A DNA stretch of 64,000 nucleotides from Mycobacterium sp. 852002-51971_SCH5477799-a (GTDB lineage Bacteria; Actinomycetota; Actinomycetes; Mycobacteriales; Mycobacteriaceae): contig NZ_LZIF01000113.1 in the NCBI RefSeq assembly GCF_001667145.1, positions 1-64,000 on the forward strand. The letters are read 5' to 3'. Position 1 is the first letter of the stretch, and every line of letters begins with the position of its first letter. The translations under genes and the position numbers were made by a program. Positions 16,440 to 25,446 of the stretch are shown here, in pieces. Under the pieces are notes generated by a model. The model did not search any database. It saw only the letters and a list, made by a program, of their open reading frames with translations, and was not told where the DNA came from.

Positions 16440-17666
16440 GTGACCTCATCGAATGTGCGCACCGACGACGATGACACGAAGTGGTCGCGGCGCGAGCCGG
16501 CGGGAACCCAGGCGCTGTTTGTCAGCGTCTTGGCGCTGCTGCTGGCCACGGGATGGGTCGCCAATCACTTCGTCGGGTTGATGCCGGTGATCAGTGACAG
16601 CGAACACCTCAGCACTGCCACGCTCGACGGGATCTTCGGCATCTACGCGGTCGGGCTGCTGCCCGGGTTACTCGTCGGCGGACGCGTGTCGGACGCGCTC
16701 GGGCGTCGGTCGGTGGCGCTGACGGGTTCGGCCGCCGCGCTGGCCGGGACGGCGGTGATGCTGGCGTCCCAGCATACGGGGGCTTTGTTGCTGGGTCGGC
16801 TCATCGTCGGGATCGGCGTGGGCCTTGCCATCAGCTCGGGCACCGCGTGGGCATCAGATTTGAGAGGCCCCGCGGGTGCCGCGACCGCCGGAGCGGTGCT
16901 GACGGCCGGTTTCGCCCTTGGCCCATTCGCCGGGGGGTTCATCGTGCTGGCCGGAGGATCCGGTATCCGGGTCTCCTTCGGTGTCGCCGCCGCCATTGTC
17001 GTGCTCGCGACGTTCGCCGTCGTCGGCGCGGCCCGACGCACCGAAGTGACCGGGCATGCTGCGGACTACGACTCGGGACAGGACGCACCGGCCGCAGTGG
17101 CGGCGCCGGCATTCAGCCGGGCCTTGAGCTGGGCCATGCCACTTGCACCGTGGGTATACGCCTCGGCGACATTGGGATTCGTCACCATCCCCACCCGGCT
17201 ACACACCGCACTCGCGGCTGCGATGGCAGCGGGCACGGCCACCCTGATCGTCAACGGTGTCAGCGGCGTGGTTCAGGTACTTGCCCGCGTGTTCAGTTGG
17301 GGTCCGCGGGCCGGGACCGCGGGCGCGGCCCTGGCCGCGCTCGGCTACGCGCTGGCCGCGCTGGCGCCGCCCGCCCTGAGCCCGGCGTTGGGCTTCCCGC
17401 TCTTGCTTGTCCTGGGCTGCGCCTCCGGTCTGTGCCTGCGTGAAGGATTGATCGACCTGGAGGCCGCCGCCCCGCCACACCTGCGCGGCGCCCTGACCGG
17501 GGTGTTCTATGTCGCCACCTACGTCGGCTTCGCGCTTCCGCTGGTCCTGGCGACCGTCGGGTCCGCGACTTCAGTGGTGATCCTTTCCGTGATGGCGGTG
17601 CTTGCCTCGGCGGTGGCGGTCAGCAGAGCCGTGCGGCTACGGCGGGATGGTCACCGGCAACACTGA
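16440..17666 (+). CDS. Major facilitator superfamily transporter
   Basis: ~408 aa from GTG 16440 (RBS GGGAGGGG upstream; an in-frame start at 16374 is less likely). Twelve hydrophobic segments; the loop 2-3 signature GGRVSDALGRRSVAL is the MFS 'GxLaDrxGrr' motif. A polar central loop (AADYDSGQDAP) separates the halves. Substrate unknown, likely drug or metabolite efflux. No regulator adjoins it. Confidence 0.82.
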   Translation: MTSSNVRTDDDDTKWSRREPAGTQALFVSVLALLLATGWVANHFVGLMPVISDSEHLSTATLDGIFGIYAVGLLPGLLVGGRVSDALGRRSVALTGSAAALAGTAVMLASQHTGALLLGRLIVGIGVGLAISSGTAWASDLRGPAGAATAGAVLTAGFALGPFAGGFIVLAGGSGIRVSFGVAAAIVVLATFAVVGAARRTEVTGHAADYDSGQDAPAAVAAPAFSRALSWAMPLAPWVYASATLGFVTIPTRLHTALAAAMAAGTATLIVNGVSGVVQVLARVFSWGPRAGTAGAALAALGYALAALAPPALSPALGFPLLLVLGCASGLCLREGLIDLEAAAPPHLRGALTGVFYVATYVGFALPLVLATVGSATSVVILSVMAVLASAVAVSRAVRLRRDGHRQH

Positions 17667-17682
17667 ATTGGTGTCTTCCCGA

Positions 17683-18726
17683 TCAAACGAGTTCGCGCAG
17701 CGTCTCGATCAGCTTGACCCGCTCACCCGTCGTGGATGCGATGGGCGCCACGTTGAGGGTGGTCACGCCTGCCTCACGGAACGCCGCCAATCGTTCCCTG
17801 ACGAACTCGCGGGTACCGATCAGGTTGACGTCTCGCACCAGATCATCGGGCACGACCTTGGCGGCGCCGTCTTTGTCACCGGCCAGGTAGAGCTCTTGAA
17901 TCCGGTCGGCCTGGGGACCGTAGCCGTATTTGGTGGCCAGGGCGTGGTAGAAGTTCTTACCCTTGGCGCCCATTCCGCCGATGTAGAGCGCCAGGTGCGG
18001 CTTGACGAATTCCCTTAGCGGCTCGACGTTTTCGCCGATGGCCAGGACGGGTCCGGCGTAGATGTCGAGGTCACCCAGGTCGGGATCGCGTTTGGCCCGG
18101 CCGGCGGCCAGGGCATCCCCCCACACCTCGTGCGCCTTCTCGGGCAGGTAGAAGATGGGTTGCCAACCCTCGGCGATCTCGGCCGCCAGTTCGACGTTCT
18201 TGGGTCCCAGCGCGGCAACCAGTATCGGAATGCGCTCGCGGACAGGCTGATTGATCAGCTTGAGCGGCTTGCCGAGCCCGGTTCCCTGGTCGGCAGGCAG
18301 CGGAATCGTGTAGTGCTTGCCCTGGTGTTGCACGGTCTCGCGCCGCCACACCTGGCGGCAGATGTCGATGACCTCGCGGGTCCGCCCGATCGGGGCGTCG
18401 TACGGAACACCGTGAAAGCCCTCGATGACCTGTGGGCCGGAAGCGCCCAAGCCTAGGGTGAACCGGCCGTCGGAGACGTAGTCCAGGCCGGCGGCGGTCA
18501 TCGCGGTCAGGGTGGGGGTGCGGGTGTAGAGCTGCAGAATGCCCGAGGCCAGCCCGACCCGTTCGGTGCTCGCGGCCAGGTAGCCCAGCGCGCTCACCGC
18601 GTCGAACGAATACGCCTCGGGGACAAAGACAATGTCCAATCCGGCGCTTTCCAGGTCGGCGACTTCGGCGGCCACGTCCTTGAAACCGCCCGCATAGTTG
18701 ACGCTCAGTCCAATCCGCATGGTCAT
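17683..18726 (-). CDS. LLM-class F420-dependent oxidoreductase, Rv3520c-like
   Basis: 347 aa luciferase-like TIM-barrel protein (MRIGLSVNYAGGF..., YVSDGRFTLGLGASGPQVIEGFHG). Length and sequence type agree with M. tuberculosis Rv3520c, which lies beside cyp142 in the cholesterol region. F420 use is inferred from the family. It is followed at its 5' side by an NTF2-like gene with a 5-bp gap, so the two form an operon divergent from a PadR regulator. Confidence 0.85.
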   Translation of the reverse strand: MTMRIGLSVNYAGGFKDVAAEVADLESAGLDIVFVPEAYSFDAVSALGYLAASTERVGLASGILQLYTRTPTLTAMTAAGLDYVSDGRFTLGLGASGPQVIEGFHGVPYDAPIGRTREVIDICRQVWRRETVQHQGKHYTIPLPADQGTGLGKPLKLINQPVRERIPILVAALGPKNVELAAEIAEGWQPIFYLPEKAHEVWGDALAAGRAKRDPDLGDLDIYAGPVLAIGENVEPLREFVKPHLALYIGGMGAKGKNFYHALATKYGYGPQADRIQELYLAGDKDGAAKVVPDDLVRDVNLIGTREFVRERLAAFREAGVTTLNVAPIASTTGERVKLIETLRELV

Positions 18727-18731
18727 TACTT

Positions 18732-19154
18732 CTACGCGGTACCGGATTGATTGGCCAATTCGAGCGCCTCCTGCTGGATGCGCTCGAATTGCGCGCCCAT
18801 CGCCTCGGACAGTGCCGTCGCGCCCGACAACGGCCGCACCATAACCATGAAGTCATCGATGAGACCGTCGTCGTCGAAGTGCAGGAAGTCACAACCGGTG
18901 ATCTTCACCCCCGGCGCCCCGGCGATCCCGGTCTCGAACACGAAGGCGTGATCGCGACCGCCGGGGTCGTGGATCTCGCGGATGTAGCGGAAGTCTTCGA
19001 AGATTCGCAACACACCGCGCAGGATCGCGGCGGTGATCGGCTTGCCGACATACGGCTTGAACGCCACCGGGCTGGTGAAGACCACGCCGTCGGCCAACAT
19101 CGCTTGGATGCCCTCCTCGTCGCGGTCTTCGACGGCTTTGCGGAACGGGTGCAT
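18732..19154 (-). CDS. NTF2-like / SnoaL-type protein
   Basis: 140 aa cone-fold protein (MHPFRKAVEDRDEEGIQAMLADGVVFTSPVAFKPYVGK..., FLHFDDDGLIDDFMVMVRP). Family members act as small isomerases, hydratases or hydroxylases. It is the first gene of the operon with the LLM oxidoreductase and probably acts on the same substrate. A 12-bp palindrome sits 15 bp before its start. Confidence 0.78.
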   Translation of the reverse strand: MHPFRKAVEDRDEEGIQAMLADGVVFTSPVAFKPYVGKPITAAILRGVLRIFEDFRYIREIHDPGGRDHAFVFETGIAGAPGVKITGCDFLHFDDDGLIDDFMVMVRPLSGATALSEAMGAQFERIQQEALELANQSGTA

Positions 19155-19169
19155 CGCGTCCTCACATAG

Positions 19170-19181
19170 TCAACTAGTTGA
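19170..19181. promoter_or_regulatory. Palindromic operator TCAACTAGTTGA in the PadR/NTF2-LLM divergent promoter
   Basis: Perfect 12-bp palindrome in the 119-bp divergent region between the NTF2-like gene (start 19154) and padR (start 19274). Position fits a regulator site acting on the NTF2-LLM operon; PadR as the binder is inference. Confidence 0.5.
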
Positions 19182-19273
19182 GTAGGTGGGTTAGACGCTA
19201 GGTCGCGCGCACTCTGATGTCCAGAGTGGGATTGATCACTTTATTGAATAATCGCATGTTGTAGTATCGGCCG

Positions 19274-19873
19274 ATGTCGCTGCGTGACGCGGTGTTGGCC
19301 GCCCTCCTCGAGGGCGAATCGTCCGGATACGACCTGGCCAAAGACTTCGACGCCTCGGTCGCCAACTTCTGGCCGGCCACGCCGCAGCAGCTGTATCGCG
19401 AGCTCGACCGGCTGGCCGAGCAAGGCCTCATCCAGGCCCGGATCGTGCAGCAAGAACGCCGGCCTAACAAGCGCGTGTTCTCGCTGACCGAGGCAGGGCG
19501 TGCCGCGATCCGGCAGTTCACGGCCAAGGCGCCGAAGCCGTCGGTCATCCGCGATGAATTACTGGTCAAGGTGCAGGCCTCCGACGCCGGAGACCTCGAG
19601 GCCGTTCGTGGATTCATTCGTGAACGGCTGGAATGGTCGGTCGCCAAAATGCAACGCTACGAACGGATGCGGGCACGGATGCTGGACGGGCGCAGCGAGG
19701 ACGAGTACCTGGCCGAGTCCGAACGAGTCGGCCCCTACCTGACGTTGATGCGCGGAATCTCGTTCGAAGAGGAGAACATTCGATGGGCCGGACGCGCGCT
19801 GAACATCGTCGAACGTCGCCTGTCGGCCGGCGTTGCACGGCGGTCACCGCGCCGGGTCGCTGTCCGGCGGTAA
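19274..19873 (+). CDS. PadR-family transcriptional regulator
   Basis: 199 aa: N-terminal winged helix (MSLRDAVLAALLEGESSGYDLAKDFDASVANFWPATPQQLYRELDRLAEQGLI) and a C-terminal helical dimerisation region (PadR C-terminal/Vir-like). PadR proteins repress neighbouring detoxification or phenolic genes. It is divergent from the NTF2-LLM pair, its probable target. Confidence 0.87.
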   Translation: MSLRDAVLAALLEGESSGYDLAKDFDASVANFWPATPQQLYRELDRLAEQGLIQARIVQQERRPNKRVFSLTEAGRAAIRQFTAKAPKPSVIRDELLVKVQASDAGDLEAVRGFIRERLEWSVAKMQRYERMRARMLDGRSEDEYLAESERVGPYLTLMRGISFEEENIRWAGRALNIVERRLSAGVARRSPRRVAVRR

Positions 19874-19956
19874 GTTATGGAAAAGATCCAACGTTCGCAA
19901 GCCGCGGTGAAGAATCTGGCGTGCATGCGCCGCCGAGCGCGAAGTTAGCCTGAGGA

Positions 19957-20712
19957 ATGACCGAATACCGATCGCCCTCGACCGGCCGCGCAATACGTGC
20001 CGTCTTGTTCGATACCTTCGGAACGGTCGTCGACTGGCGTTCCGGGATCGCCGCCTCAGTCAGCGATTTCGCGCAGCGCCACCACCTCAGCGTCGAACCC
20101 GGGGAGTTCGCGCTGGAATGGCGCAGCCGGTACCTGCCGTCGATGTCCGAGGTTCTAACGGGTCATCGCGAGTTCGTGTCGCTGGACGTTCTTCACAGAG
20201 AAAACCTACTTGCTGCGTTCGAGAAGTTCGGCGTCGCGGCCGAAGCGTTGCCCGGCGACGAGGTCGAAGCGCTGGCCCGGGCGTGGCGCTGGCTGCCGCC
20301 GTGGCCGGATAGCGTCGACGGCATCGCCGCCATGAAGCGACACGTCATCGTCGGGCCGCTGTCCAACGGCAACACCGGACTGCTGGTCGATATGGCGAAG
20401 TACGCCGGCCTGCCGTGGGATGTGGTGCTCGGTTCCGACGTCGGCAAAACCTATAAGCCCGACGCGCGTGCGTATCAAACGCCCGCACGCCTGCTCGGTC
20501 TGGAACCCGGGGAAGTGATGCTGGTGGCGGCGCACCCCACCGACCTCGAGGCGGCCAGGAGTAGCGGCCTGGCCACGGGGTTCGTCTCGCGGCCGCAGGA
20601 ATACGGGCCCGGTCACGATCCATACCCCGAACCCGCGGGCGTGTTCGACGTCTCGGGCACATCGCTGGTCGAATTGGCCACCTTGCTGTTCGGTGCGCAG
20701 GGTCGACACTGA
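19957..20712 (+). CDS. Haloacid dehalogenase type II (HAD superfamily)
   Basis: 251 aa. Motif I FDTFGTVVDW carries nucleophile Asp19. Motif II is GPLSNGN, the conserved Lys lies in GKTYKPDARAY, and motif III is LVAAHPTDLEAAR. The length and the DTFGT-type motif fit L-2-haloacid dehalogenases, which hydrolyse 2-haloacids, though many homologues are general phosphatases. Monocistronic; 83 bp after padR. Confidence 0.85.
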   Translation: MTEYRSPSTGRAIRAVLFDTFGTVVDWRSGIAASVSDFAQRHHLSVEPGEFALEWRSRYLPSMSEVLTGHREFVSLDVLHRENLLAAFEKFGVAAEALPGDEVEALARAWRWLPPWPDSVDGIAAMKRHVIVGPLSNGNTGLLVDMAKYAGLPWDVVLGSDVGKTYKPDARAYQTPARLLGLEPGEVMLVAAHPTDLEAARSSGLATGFVSRPQEYGPGHDPYPEPAGVFDVSGTSLVELATLLFGAQGRH

Positions 20713-20764
20713 GCTCAGCGATGAAACCTGACCGCCTTCCCCAGCGGGAGACGTTGTGCGACAG

Positions 20765-21484
20765 CTACTTCCACGCAAAAACCGGCTGTTCCAACTGGTC
20801 GACCGGATCGGCTCGCCCTTCCAGACACAGCCAACGCAGCTGTAGCAGCACCGCGCCGGTCGGTGCGTGGATGAGGTCGTTGCCCAGCGGGATCTGCACG
20901 ACCGGGCGCGGGCTCTCCGGGATGGTGATGAACCGTGGCGAGTCGCCCCGCTGCAGTTGGTGCAGCCCGACCCGGTAAACGGCCACGACCTCGTCGGGAG
21001 CGGGGTGAAGGTCCAGCCGCCCTCCTCCCCACAGCACTACGGGGGTGATCACGTACCCGGATCGGGTGGGGTAGTCGTCGAGCAAACCCAGCACGGTCGA
21101 ATCGGACAGCTCGACGCCGAGCTCCTCACGCAGTTCCCGCAGCGCCGCGTCGACCGCTGTCTCGCCCGGATCGAGGCGGCCGCCGGGCAAGGCCCACTGC
21201 GCCGCATGCGAACTCAGGCGAGACGCCCTGCGGCACAGCAAGAAAGCGGCGCCGCCGGACACGTCGACCATGCGGCCGTCCAAATGGGCTGCGGGGATCG
21301 GACGTCCGACATTCCACTCGTCCACCGAGACCGGATCGACCCGGTCCTCCCCCAGCTCCGAAGCGACCAGCACCACCGCGACGGCCGCGTGCCGCTTCGT
21401 CGGATCGGTGACCACGCGGCGGTGGTGGTCGGCCAGATGGTTTCGAATCCGCTCCCGCAGCGGCTGGTCATAGGGGATGGTCAC
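20765..21484 (-). CDS. Nudix hydrolase
   Basis: 239 aa with a complete Nudix box around residues 102-124 (GRLDPGETAVDAALRELREELG). The preceding LPGG is usual for the fold. The upstream ~75 residues and 'SDSTVLGLLDDYPTRSGYVITPVV' resemble CoA-diphosphatase-type Nudix enzymes (GxxDxxxTxxGxxVTPVV). CoA pyrophosphatase is thus the best guess. Confidence 0.85.
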   Translation of the reverse strand: MTIPYDQPLRERIRNHLADHHRRVVTDPTKRHAAVAVVLVASELGEDRVDPVSVDEWNVGRPIPAAHLDGRMVDVSGGAAFLLCRRASRLSSHAAQWALPGGRLDPGETAVDAALRELREELGVELSDSTVLGLLDDYPTRSGYVITPVVLWGGGRLDLHPAPDEVVAVYRVGLHQLQRGDSPRFITIPESPRPVVQIPLGNDLIHAPTGAVLLQLRWLCLEGRADPVDQLEQPVFAWK

Positions 21485-21564
21485 TACTCGAGCCTAAGCT
21501 GAGCGCTTTTCCTCCAAGCAGGTCCGTACTTGGTCACGGTCAGCGCCGGTGGTTAACTGCGAGC

Positions 21565-22461
21565 ATGCGACGACAACCGGTGCTGGCCCGACGTCTTTTC
21601 GATCGCTACGAACCGGTGCATGCGGTGACCTACTTCGCACCGGAGGCGCGGGCCGCGCTGGACGCACTGGGTTACCGAGGCTTCTGGATGGGCTATTTCG
21701 CGGCGCGGTCGGCGCCGCTGGGTGCGGTGCCCCGGGAGGTGGTCACCGCGGTCTTCTACAACTTCGCACCCGAACGGGTCGCCAAGGCGCTGCCGGCGGC
21801 CTGGGAGGTCGCGGGTCCGCAGGAGGCGTTGCGGGCTCGGCATGAGTCCGCGGTGGCGGCGCTACGCCGCTATGGCCTGGGATCAGACGACGAAAACGTC
21901 CGCGTTGCAGCCGAACTGGCCGGCCGGGCGGCCCGCGACGCGCCCCTCGATGCGCGGCCGCTGTTCGCCGCGAATGTGGCGCTGCCATGGCCAGACGATC
22001 CGCTGTCCGCCCTGTGGCACGCCACCACGCTGCTGCGCGAACAACGCGGAGACGCGCATGTAGCGGTGCTGGCCGCGGCCGGCGTCTCCGGCCGAGAGTC
22101 CAACGTCTTACATGCCGCGGCGGGCAACGTCGCTCGCGACTACATCGCCCGCACCCGCGATTACGACGAGACGTCTTGGCGTCAACACGAACACGCGCTC
22201 GCCGAGCGAGGGTTGCTCGACGACGACGGAACACTGACCGCAGCCGGACGGCAATTGAAGGACCACATCGAGTCGATGACCGACACGCTGGCCCTGTCCG
22301 CACTCGTCGGGCTCAGCGACGACGAGGTGGAGACGCTGTTCCGGGCGCTCACCCCGATCACCCGCGCCGTCGTCGCGGGCGGCGACGTTCCGGCGCTCAC
22401 CCCAATGACTCTGCGCCGCGACGAATTACACGACGACAGCGCGCATCTGGCGGCGCGATGA
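21565..22461 (+). CDS. SCO6745-family protein
   Basis: 298 aa, helical, cytosolic. Pattern LFDRYEPVHAVTYFAPEARAALDALGYRGFWMGYFAARSAPLG is characteristic of the actinobacterial SCO6745 (SalK-like) family. The C-terminal part looks like a winged helix. Biochemical role not established. It overlaps the next gene by ATGA. Confidence 0.75.
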   Translation: MRRQPVLARRLFDRYEPVHAVTYFAPEARAALDALGYRGFWMGYFAARSAPLGAVPREVVTAVFYNFAPERVAKALPAAWEVAGPQEALRARHESAVAALRRYGLGSDDENVRVAAELAGRAARDAPLDARPLFAANVALPWPDDPLSALWHATTLLREQRGDAHVAVLAAAGVSGRESNVLHAAAGNVARDYIARTRDYDETSWRQHEHALAERGLLDDDGTLTAAGRQLKDHIESMTDTLALSALVGLSDDEVETLFRALTPITRAVVAGGDVPALTPMTLRRDELHDDSAHLAAR

Positions 22462-22724
22462 GCGGCCAGCGGGTTCCCGACGGCGTCGTGCACAAGTTGC
22501 CGGCGGATCTGCGCGAGTCGCTCATCGGCAACGCCACCGCGCTGGCCGCCTGGAAGGACATCACGCCACTGGCACGAAACGAATTCATCTGTTGGGTCGA
22601 GGATGCCAAGCAGCCGGCGACCCGGGAGCGCCGCATCCGTCGGACCCAAGAGGAGTTGGAGGAGGGCAAGCGACGGCCTTGCTGCTGGCCGGGCTGCAAA
22701 CACCGTGAGCGGACCGGAAAGTAA
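22458..22724 (+). CDS. YdeI/OmpD-associated-type small protein
   Basis: 88 aa, from ATG 22458 overlapping the preceding stop (ATGA). The motif VHKLPADLRESLIGNATALAAWKDITPLARNEFICWVEDAKQPATRERRIRRTQEELEEGKRRPCCWPGC matches the C-terminal YdeI/OmpD-associated domain. It ends with a Cys pair (PCCWPGCKHRE). Translationally coupled to the SCO6745-family gene. Confidence 0.8.
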   Translation: MSGQRVPDGVVHKLPADLRESLIGNATALAAWKDITPLARNEFICWVEDAKQPATRERRIRRTQEELEEGKRRPCCWPGCKHRERTGK

Positions 22725-22807
22725 ACCCGCAGCGGCTCTTTCGAATAACCTATCCGCCAGTGTCCACACGAGTGGCCGTAGCCGACCGCGATTTTCCGAG
22801 TTGTAGC

Positions 22808-23323
22808 TCAGGCGGCGCCGGTTGGAACCGCTTGGCCGTCAACGTAATCCATCGGCGGAGCCTCGCCATGCCCTGCGCCCCGGTAGGCCACCGCGGTCGC
22901 CAGCGCTGTTCCACCCTCGATCGTCCCAACCACAACGACCTTGTCATTGACCGTGAAATGCGGTGCGGCGGTGATGGATTGACGCGCACCACGGGTGACG
23001 ACGGTGGTGTCAGGGGTGAACCGATAGGTCTGGACATGCCCGTCCGCGCCGCGCATGGTCACCGAGTCCGCGGACACCGCCACCACGGTACCTTCCTGAC
23101 TCACGGGCTGGGAAGTGGCCGGCGGTTCGAGATCGGCGGCGACAGCGCGCTTCTCGGGCGGGGCTCCATTGAACACCAGCGCCATCACGCAGGCGGCCCC
23201 CAACAGCGAAGCGGAGACGATTTCGCATACCGAGGCGGCGCCGGACAGCCCGCGCCGACGACCACGGTGGGGCGTCGTCGGCGTGTGTTCCGGTGAATCC
23301 GGCATGCGGTGTTTGGCGCTCAC
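22808..23323 (-). CDS. Single-pass membrane protein, unknown
   Basis: ~171 aa from GTG 23323 (GGAAGG upstream; an in-frame start at 23359 is possible). A short basic N-terminus is followed by one membrane helix (EIVSASLLGAACVMALVF). The extracytoplasmic beta-rich domain reads EGTVVAVSADSVTMRGADGHVQTYRFTPDTTVV..., the repeated-strand look of DUF5666-type domains. Function not known. Confidence 0.6.
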   Translation of the reverse strand: MSAKHRMPDSPEHTPTTPHRGRRRGLSGAASVCEIVSASLLGAACVMALVFNGAPPEKRAVAADLEPPATSQPVSQEGTVVAVSADSVTMRGADGHVQTYRFTPDTTVVTRGARQSITAAPHFTVNDKVVVVGTIEGGTALATAVAYRGAGHGEAPPMDYVDGQAVPTGAA

Positions 23324-23463
23324 GGTCAGTCCTTCCAGCGGCGTTACACCGAAGTACACCGGCGCGCACCGAATCAGATCGTTGCCGTGAAATTACCCGC
23401 AGAATTGGACCGGTAAACCGCACTCCGGCCAACCGGGGAGCCCGATGGGCCGGGTTTCTGCCG

Positions 23464-24348
23464 TCAGCCCTTGGTCAGGGTGAACTGCGCGACGTCGGTA
23501 TAGCCCTCACGGAATAGGTCGGCGCATCCCGTCAGGTACTTCATGTACCGGTCGTAAACCTCTTCGGACTGAATGGCGATGGCCTCGTCCCGGTGCGCCT
23601 CGAGCGCGGCCGACCAGGTGTCGAGGGTGCGGGCGTAGTGCAGGCGCAGCGGCTGGATCAACTTCACACCGAAGCCCGCGCGTTCCGCGTGCTCCACGAC
23701 GCCCTTGGCCTGTGGGAGGTCTCCACCCGGGAAGATCTCGTCCATGATGAACTTCATGAAGCGCAGCTTGGTCATGGTAATGGGCAGCCCGCGCTCGGCG
23801 AACTCCTCGTCGCTCGGCTTGATAATGGTGTGCAGCATCATGACGCCGTCGGCCGGTAGCGCCTCATAGGCCTTCTTGAAGAATTCGTTGTAGCGGTCGC
23901 GGCCGAAGTGCTCGAAGGCGCCGATCGACACGATCCGGTCGACCTTCTCGTCGAACTGCTCCCAGCCCTGCAGCAGCACCCGCTTGGACCGCTGCGACGG
24001 ATGGCTGTCAAGACGGCGCTGCACGTGTGTTTGCTGATTGCGGCTGAGCGTGAGGCCGATCACGTTGACGTCGTAGTTCTCGAGGCCGCGGACGATGGTG
24101 GTGCCCCACCCGCACCCGATGTCGAGCAATGTCATGCCCGGTTGCAGCCCTAGCTTGCCCAGGGAGAGGTCGACCTTGGCGTACTGCGCCTCTTCCAGGG
24201 TCATATCGTCGCGCTCGAAATAGGCGCAGCTATAGGTCCGCGTCGGGTCTAGAAAGAGCGCGAAGAACTCGTCGGACAGGTCATAGTGCGCTTGTACGTC
24301 CTCGAAATGCGGTTGCAAGCTGACGGCATCGCCGGGTTTTTCGGACAA
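23464..24348 (-). CDS. Mycolic-acid cyclopropane synthase family methyltransferase (CmaA/PcaA/MmaA type)
   Basis: 294 aa SAM-dependent methyltransferase that modifies meromycolate double bonds on ACP. SAM motif LLDIGCGWG (residues 74-82), the active-site segment GAFEHFG (Glu ~146), Y-S-CAYFERDDMTLEEAQ near the N-terminus and the C-terminal YMKYLTGC.DLFR are all present. The sequence is closest by eye to CmaA1/PcaA-type enzymes; the exact paralogue is not assigned. TTG start at 24348. Confidence 0.9.
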   Translation of the reverse strand: MSEKPGDAVSLQPHFEDVQAHYDLSDEFFALFLDPTRTYSCAYFERDDMTLEEAQYAKVDLSLGKLGLQPGMTLLDIGCGWGTTIVRGLENYDVNVIGLTLSRNQQTHVQRRLDSHPSQRSKRVLLQGWEQFDEKVDRIVSIGAFEHFGRDRYNEFFKKAYEALPADGVMMLHTIIKPSDEEFAERGLPITMTKLRFMKFIMDEIFPGGDLPQAKGVVEHAERAGFGVKLIQPLRLHYARTLDTWSAALEAHRDEAIAIQSEEVYDRYMKYLTGCADLFREGYTDVAQFTLTKG

Positions 24349-24692
24349 GGCACAACCTCTGACTGATTCTTATTTGATTCGGGTGCGATCAAAGCTGATC
24401 GCCTGACTGACGCACCAGTGTATCCGCCCGGATAACCGCGCCCTCCCGGCGAGTTCCGGTTCAGGGCCGCAGCGCCACCGAAAGCGGCATCGGCGGCAGT
24501 GTGCGCAGCGCACGGCCACCAGACGACTTACGCCAGCGTCAAGCGGGTAAATCGTCTGCGGTGCACAACGATTCGAGCAAGGATCGGAAATCAGTGGCGC
24601 ACGCGGTTGACGGAACCCGCTTCGAGTTGTTACCTCAGCTGATAAACCGGGCAAGCCCGGCCGACCGGCGTTAAGAGAGACGGGACTCCCCG
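24349..24692. other. 344-bp divergent intergenic region with a hairpin in the hemerythrin leader
   Basis: No credible gene on either strand. It must hold the divergent promoters of the methyltransferase and the hemerythrin gene. CCGGGCAAGCCCGG (24647-24660) is a perfect 6-bp-arm hairpin 33 bp before the hemerythrin start. No clear sigma-factor box could be fixed. Confidence 0.45.
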
Positions 24693-25268
24693 ATGGCAGA
24701 CATCACGAGGCTGATCCTTGCCGACCACGAGTGGTTTCGGGAACAGTTCGCACGACTGGACGAGGTGCAGGCCCACCGCCCCGGCGACCAGGCCGCCCTC
24801 AGACAAGTGTGGCGCCCGCTCGCCGACAAGCTGGACGTGCACGCCTACATCGAAGAAAAAATCTTCTACCCCCAGCTGCTCAAGCGCGGGGGTGACGACG
24901 CCGAAGGCGAGACCCTCGACGCGATCGGCGATCACAACGACATCCGCGACGGCGTCCGCGACGCCGACGCCGCCGCACTCGGCAGTGACGAGTGGTGGGC
25001 AGCCGTCGGGCGGACCCGGGTGGCCAACGACGATCACATGGGTGAGGAGGAACGAGAGGGGCTGTCGGATTTTCGACGCAACGCGCCTATCGGGCTTCGC
25101 GAAGCCCTCGGGCGTCAATACAGCGAGTTCATGGCCGAGCATCCCACCACCGAGGGGCTCTCGATCACGGATCGTGACCCACAGCGCTACGTCGAACACT
25201 TCGAGGAGCCGACGCGTGCCAAACCCGCCGATTTCTCGCTGCGCATCGGGAGCCTGAAAGGCCAATGA
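24693..25268 (+). CDS. Hemerythrin HHE-domain protein
   Basis: 191 aa. The candidate di-iron ligands are in place: His12, His50, Glu54, His81, His115 and Glu119 (DHEWF, VHAYIEEKIF, GDHND, DDHMGEEE). Mycobacterial HHE proteins bind oxygen or destroy peroxide and affect stress responses. ATG 24693 follows AAGAGAGACGG. It lies alone, divergent from the cyclopropane-type methyltransferase. Confidence 0.88.
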   Translation: MADITRLILADHEWFREQFARLDEVQAHRPGDQAALRQVWRPLADKLDVHAYIEEKIFYPQLLKRGGDDAEGETLDAIGDHNDIRDGVRDADAAALGSDEWWAAVGRTRVANDDHMGEEEREGLSDFRRNAPIGLREALGRQYSEFMAEHPTTEGLSITDRDPQRYVEHFEEPTRAKPADFSLRIGSLKGQ

Positions 25269-25446
25269 GCCACGCCCGGCAGAGCTGACGTGACGCGAAT
25301 AACCAATCTTGGCTCGGGCTGGCCAGTGATGCCGCCGACGGCGTCGCCGCCGAGGCGCGCTTAGCTGGCATTTTCCCGATGCAACGGCATCCGCCCACGG
25401 GCTCGACCCATCATCGCGGCGGCCTGCGGGTGACCCGTCGAAGCGG

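Noticed and set aside
24612..24636. GGAAC...GTT pattern resembling a SigH/SigE promoter before the hemerythrin gene
   Set aside because: The spacing between the two elements is about 12 bp instead of the expected 17-18.
24370..24654. Small open frame in the divergent hemerythrin/methyltransferase gap
   Set aside because: No RBS, Arg/Cys-rich translation and poor third-position bias; treated as intergenic.
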